Of a stretch of DNA of 10,710 bases, positions 7,497-10,710 are shown piece after piece. This DNA comes from Flavobacteriales bacterium (lineage in GTDB: Bacteria > Bacteroidota > Bacteroidia > Flavobacteriales > BACL11). The stretch lies in the NCBI GenBank assembly GCA_002728175.1, contig PBVH01000025.1, positions 40,901-51,610 of the forward strand. Reading direction: 5' to 3'. Positions within the stretch are counted from its first letter, which is position 1. The number at the start of each line of letters is the position of its first letter. The notes under the pieces were generated by a model. It worked only from the letters and a program-made list of their open reading frames with translations. It did not search any database and was not told where the DNA came from. Made by a program: the position numbers and the translations under genes.

Positions 7497-8696
7497 ATGA
7501 GATTTAACTATTTAATTCTTCTAATCATATGCTTATTATCGTGTAGTGAGCCTAGCGTTATTGGTTTAGAGGTGCAGCCAGACTCAGAAAAAATTACTAT
7601 TAGAAGTAATTCATCTAATTTAATAGATTTTGATAATGAATCAGAAGAATCATTAATAAACAATACTTCATTAAATTTACTTGGTGAGTTAGAGGACACT
7701 TATTTTTTAAAAAATAAAGCTTCATTTATAACCCAAATACTACTTGCAGAAAGCAATTTAATATTAGAGGAGGATTTAACTGTTGATTCAGTTATTCTTT
7801 TATATAACTACAGTGATTTTTATGGTGATTTAGATGATATTTCTAGTATAAATGTTAGAAAAATAGAACAAGATATTTATTCCGATACAATATATTATTC
7901 TAATGATTTTTCTTATAATGATTTTTCACAATTACCTAATGTAGCAGAGGATTATTATGTTTCTTTTGATTCATTAAATCCTATAGTTAGAATCAAAATT
8001 AATAATGATATAGGTCAACAAATATTAGATCTAGGTAATACTATTTTATCTAGTAATAATGATTTTTTAGATTATTTTAAAGGTTTTTTTGTGAGCGCTC
8101 AAGCTGAGAATACAATTTTATACTTAAATCCTTTCGCAACAAATTCTAAGTTTTCAATTTATTATCATGATAATTTGGATTCAACAAATACTTTAAGTTT
8201 TCAACTAGATGGTAACGCTGCAAGAATCAATGTTTTTGAAAAAGAAATTAATAATGATATTTTAAATGATAAAGAAAATATTTACATAGAGTCTATGTCA
8301 GGATATAAATGTAAAATATCATTTAGCAATTTAGATACGTTACAAAAAATGTTGGCTGGTAAAGTAATTAATCAAGCTGTTATGTCATTCGAAATAGATA
8401 ATAGTTTGATGACTAATGATATAATACCGCATTCACAATTACATTTAGCAAGATTAGATAGTGAAGGGAATATTGTTGACTTAACTGATTATATGATTGA
8501 GGGATCATCATTTTTTGGTGGCAGATTAGAAAATGAAATGTATAATTTCAACGTTACTCGTTATTTGCATGAACTATTATTCGATAACGCTTATACCAAT
8601 CATCTTTATTTATTAGATAAATCAGCAAATAGTAATGCAAATAGAAGTATTATCAATAAAGAAGTAGAGTTAAATATAATTTATTCAGATCTTTAA
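7497..8696 (+). CDS. DUF4270 family lipoprotein of unknown function
   Basis: 399 residues. The N-terminus is a lipoprotein signal: a short charged start (MRFN), a hydrophobic core, and the lipobox LLSC with Cys16 as the lipid-bearing residue, followed by SEPSVIGLEVQP, the conserved opening of DUF4270 proteins. The remainder is acidic, rich in Asn, Asp and Ser, and predicted largely beta, with no catalytic motif that I recognise and only one further cysteine. It should be anchored in the outer membrane, facing the periplasm or the surface; the residues after Cys16 do not decide which. It starts 6 bases after the GlgA-like gene and ends 3 bases before glmS, so it is almost certainly co-transcribed with both. 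The ATG at 7497 is fixed by the signal peptide. Confidence 0.87.
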   Translation: MRFNYLILLIICLLSCSEPSVIGLEVQPDSEKITIRSNSSNLIDFDNESEESLINNTSLNLLGELEDTYFLKNKASFITQILLAESNLILEEDLTVDSVILLYNYSDFYGDLDDISSINVRKIEQDIYSDTIYYSNDFSYNDFSQLPNVAEDYYVSFDSLNPIVRIKINNDIGQQILDLGNTILSSNNDFLDYFKGFFVSAQAENTILYLNPFATNSKFSIYYHDNLDSTNTLSFQLDGNAARINVFEKEINNDILNDKENIYIESMSGYKCKISFSNLDTLQKMLAGKVINQAVMSFEIDNSLMTNDIIPHSQLHLARLDSEGNIVDLTDYMIEGSSFFGGRLENEMYNFNVTRYLHELLFDNAYTNHLYLLDKSANSNANRSIINKEVELNIIYSDL

Positions 8697-8699
8697 AGA

Positions 8700-10541
8700 A
8701 TGTGTGGTATAGTTGGGTATATTGGAAATAAGGATGCGGTTAGTATTCTACTTAAGGGTCTTCAAAGGCTTGAGTATAGAGGTTATGATTCTGCAGGAAT
8801 CGCTTGTATTAAAAAAAATTCTATTCAAGTATATAAAACAAAAGGTAAAGTAAGTGATTTAAAGAAAATAATAGCTGAAGATTCTATGTCATCACCTATA
8901 GGAATTGGCCATACAAGATGGGCAACACACGGACCTCCTAATCAGATCAATGCGCACCCACATTTTTCTGGCGATGGTAGTTTAGCATTAATTCATAACG
9001 GTATTATTGAAAATTATTCAGCTATTAAATCTGCACTTGAGAGCAAAGGGCATAAGTTTGTCAGTGAAACTGATACAGAGGTTCTAGTTCATTTAATAGA
9101 AGATATTATACGTAATGAAAAAATAAGTCTTTTTGAAGCTGTAAGATTTGCTCTAGATGAGGTTATTGGAGCATATGCAATAATTGTAATGCAAAAAGGT
9201 AAAATCGATGAGTTTGTTGCTGCAAGAAAAGGTAGTCCTTTAGTTATTGGTATTGGGAGAAATGAATATTATGTAGCTTCAGATGCCACACCAATTGTTG
9301 AATATACTAATAACGTAATATATTTACAAGACGGTCATATTGCAAGAATAAATAAAAATGAAAATATTGAGATTAAAAATATTAAAAACAAAAATATTAC
9401 CCCATATATTCAGGAGCTAAAATTAAATATCGATGCAATAGAAAAAGGAGGTTTTAATCACTTTATGCTCAAAGAGATATATGAACAACCAACTAGTATA
9501 CAAGATACAATGCGTGGAAGAATTGATCCTGTCACAAAAGAAATAAAGCTAGGGGGCATATTAGAGTATCAACAGAAAATTGCAAATGCAAATAGAATTA
9601 TAATTGTTGCATGTGGCACCTCATGGCATGCAGGACTTATAGGTGAATATATAATTGAAGATTTCGCAAGAATACCAGTAGAAGTTGAATACGCATCTGA
9701 ATTTAGATATAGAAATCCAATTATTAATTCCAATGATATAGTACTTGCAATTTCACAATCGGGAGAAACAGCTGATACATTAGCGGCAATTAGTCTTGCA
9801 AAAGAAAAGGGAGCTACAATTTTAGGTGTTTGTAATGTAGTAGGATCTTCTATTGCTAGATTAACTCATGCAGGTATTTATACTCATGCAGGTCCTGAAA
9901 TTGGAGTTGCATCAACTAAAGCATTTACTACTCAGGTAATTGTTTTAATATTAATGGCATTAAAAATATCTCAAAAAAATGGAAATTTAACTCTTTCAGA
10001 TTACCATCAATTAATATGTGAACTTGAACTTATACCATCCAAAGTTAAAGAGGTTTTGAAAATTAATGATCGAATTAAAAAGATAGCATTTGAATTTAAA
10101 GATGCAACTAATTTTTTGTATTTAGGTAGAGGTTATAATTTTCCTGTAGCTCTTGAAGGAGCGTTAAAATTAAAAGAGATATCTTATATACATGCTGAGG
10201 GATATCCTGCTGCTGAAATGAAACACGGTCCAATAGCCCTCATTGATGATAAAATGCCAACTGTAGTAATTGCAACGAAAAAAGGAAATTATGAAAAAGT
10301 TATTAGTAATATACAAGAAGTTAAGGCAAGAGGTGGTAAAATAATTGCAATAATCAACCAAGGAGACGAAGTTGTAAATGATATTGTAGATTATTCAATT
10401 GAAATACCTAACTCACCTGATGAGTTATCTCCGTTATTAACTAATATTCCTCTTCAACTTTTATCTTATCATATAGCTGTTTTAAGAGGATGTAATGTTG
10501 ATCAGCCAAGAAATTTAGCAAAATCAGTTACGGTCGAGTAG
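8700..10541 (+). CDS. glmS: Glutamine-fructose-6-phosphate aminotransferase (isomerizing)
   Basis: 613 residues, full family length. GlmS converts fructose-6-phosphate and glutamine to glucosamine-6-phosphate and glutamate, the entry to UDP-GlcNAc for peptidoglycan and LPS. Visible: the Cys2 nucleophile after Met removal (MCGIVGYIG); EYRGYDSAGIA (25-35); HTRWATHG (71-78); HNGIIENY (99-106) and SETDTEVL (122-129), all in the glutaminase domain; the first SIS domain with CGTSWHAG (305-312) and SQSGETADT (352-360); THAGPEIGVASTKAFTTQ (395-412); the second SIS domain with GRGYNFPVALEGALKLKE (476-493) and AEMKHGPIALID (505-516); and the C-terminal DQPRNLAKSVTVE. The ATG at 8700 is fixed because Cys must follow Met. 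The 3-base gap after DUF4270 leaves no room for a glmS ribozyme or leader, so expression probably depends on the upstream operon promoter. Confidence 0.98.
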   Translation: MCGIVGYIGNKDAVSILLKGLQRLEYRGYDSAGIACIKKNSIQVYKTKGKVSDLKKIIAEDSMSSPIGIGHTRWATHGPPNQINAHPHFSGDGSLALIHNGIIENYSAIKSALESKGHKFVSETDTEVLVHLIEDIIRNEKISLFEAVRFALDEVIGAYAIIVMQKGKIDEFVAARKGSPLVIGIGRNEYYVASDATPIVEYTNNVIYLQDGHIARINKNENIEIKNIKNKNITPYIQELKLNIDAIEKGGFNHFMLKEIYEQPTSIQDTMRGRIDPVTKEIKLGGILEYQQKIANANRIIIVACGTSWHAGLIGEYIIEDFARIPVEVEYASEFRYRNPIINSNDIVLAISQSGETADTLAAISLAKEKGATILGVCNVVGSSIARLTHAGIYTHAGPEIGVASTKAFTTQVIVLILMALKISQKNGNLTLSDYHQLICELELIPSKVKEVLKINDRIKKIAFEFKDATNFLYLGRGYNFPVALEGALKLKEISYIHAEGYPAAEMKHGPIALIDDKMPTVVIATKKGNYEKVISNIQEVKARGGKIIAIINQGDEVVNDIVDYSIEIPNSPDELSPLLTNIPLQLLSYHIAVLRGCNVDQPRNLAKSVTVE

Positions 10542-10570
10542 TTTTGAAACAAACATTTGGTTTCTAAAAC
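10541..10570 (+). terminator. Weak stem-loop just after glmS, possible transcription end
   Basis: GTTTTGAAAC (10541-10550) pairs with GTTTCTAAAAC (10560-10570) with one bulged T and a 9-base loop; the stem starts on the last base of the glmS stop codon. It is A/T-rich and is followed by TTCCTTAG, not a clean T-run, so it is a poor match to an intrinsic terminator. It is the only hairpin candidate near the operon end. Confidence 0.3.
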
Positions 10571-10710
10571 TTCCTTAGTCAAATTTTAAATTCCTGTTAT
10601 TGATTTTTAAGTGTTACAAGTCACTTTCTATTTTCTTTCAAACATTATGAATTGGTTTCAATGTTGAATGTTAGAATACAACAATTCCAACAAGTACTAT
10701 CTTTCTAATA
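10542..10710. other. Non-coding tail, no gene recognised
   Basis: Beyond the stem-loop at its start, this stretch has only very short open frames on either strand (for example 15 codons from the ATG at 10661), no TAnnTTTG promoter element, and no tRNA-like or strong repeat structure. A short TGTTG/CAACA inverted pair lies at 10662-10683. It is presumably an intergenic region whose neighbouring gene lies outside the window. Confidence 0.5.

Noticed and set aside
8697..8699. Possible glmS ribozyme/riboswitch upstream of glmS
   Set aside because: Only 3 bases separate DUF4270 from glmS, and the upstream sequence is intact DUF4270 coding sequence; the ribozyme is characteristic of Firmicutes-type bacteria.
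10661..10708. 15-codon open frame in the terminal non-coding stretch
   Set aside because: It is too short, has no start-site context, and has no recognisable sequence; it is expected by chance.

Overview
The window looks like a chromosomal segment of an AT-rich member of the Bacteroidota, most likely a marine Flavobacteriales-type organism. The evidence is a type B C-terminal sorting domain of the type IX secretion system (T9SS) next to SprB-type repeats, a DUF4270 lipoprotein, a GlgA-like protein divergent from panC as is usual in this phylum, TAnnTTTG-type -7 promoter elements, and the absence of clear Shine-Dalgarno sequences. Coding density is very high: only the 99-base divergent promoter region and the last 169 bases are clearly non-coding.

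Layout. Bases 1-2850 (+) are the 3' part of a large secreted protein that begins upstream of the window. It carries three SprB-like repeats of about 80 residues, three cysteine-paired repeats of 49 residues, a PKD-like segment and a T9SS sorting domain. Its stop codon abuts the stop codon of radA, which lies on the opposite strand. The minus-strand block (6563 down to 2851) reads panC, a flippase-like UPF0104/LPG-synthase-TM membrane protein, an RfaE2-type heptose-1-phosphate adenylyltransferase, and radA. Its junctions are 9 bases apart, overlapping by 11 bases, and 1 base apart, so it is probably one operon. A 99-base region (6564-6662) with a -7-like element on each strand separates it from a plus-strand block: a 275-residue GlgA-like protein, a DUF4270 lipoprotein and glmS, with gaps of 6 and 3 bases. 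The last 169 bases hold one weak stem-loop and no recognisable gene.

Functional picture. Several products serve the envelope: GlmS makes glucosamine-6-phosphate for peptidoglycan and lipopolysaccharide (LPS), RfaE2 activates heptose for LPS, the UPF0104 protein may act on membrane lipids, DUF4270 is a predicted lipoprotein, and the large protein is probably exported by T9SS. PanC (pantothenate/CoA) and RadA (recombination) are housekeeping proteins. No mobile element, CRISPR array, tRNA or rRNA was seen.

The most interesting item is the GlgA-like protein. It has only the N-terminal half of a glycogen synthase, and the active-site motifs that should be in that half are replaced, so it is probably not a glycogen synthase. 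It is encoded with a lipoprotein of unknown function and glmS. This may be a poorly understood Bacteroidota module; no entirely new system such as defence or mobile DNA is evident.
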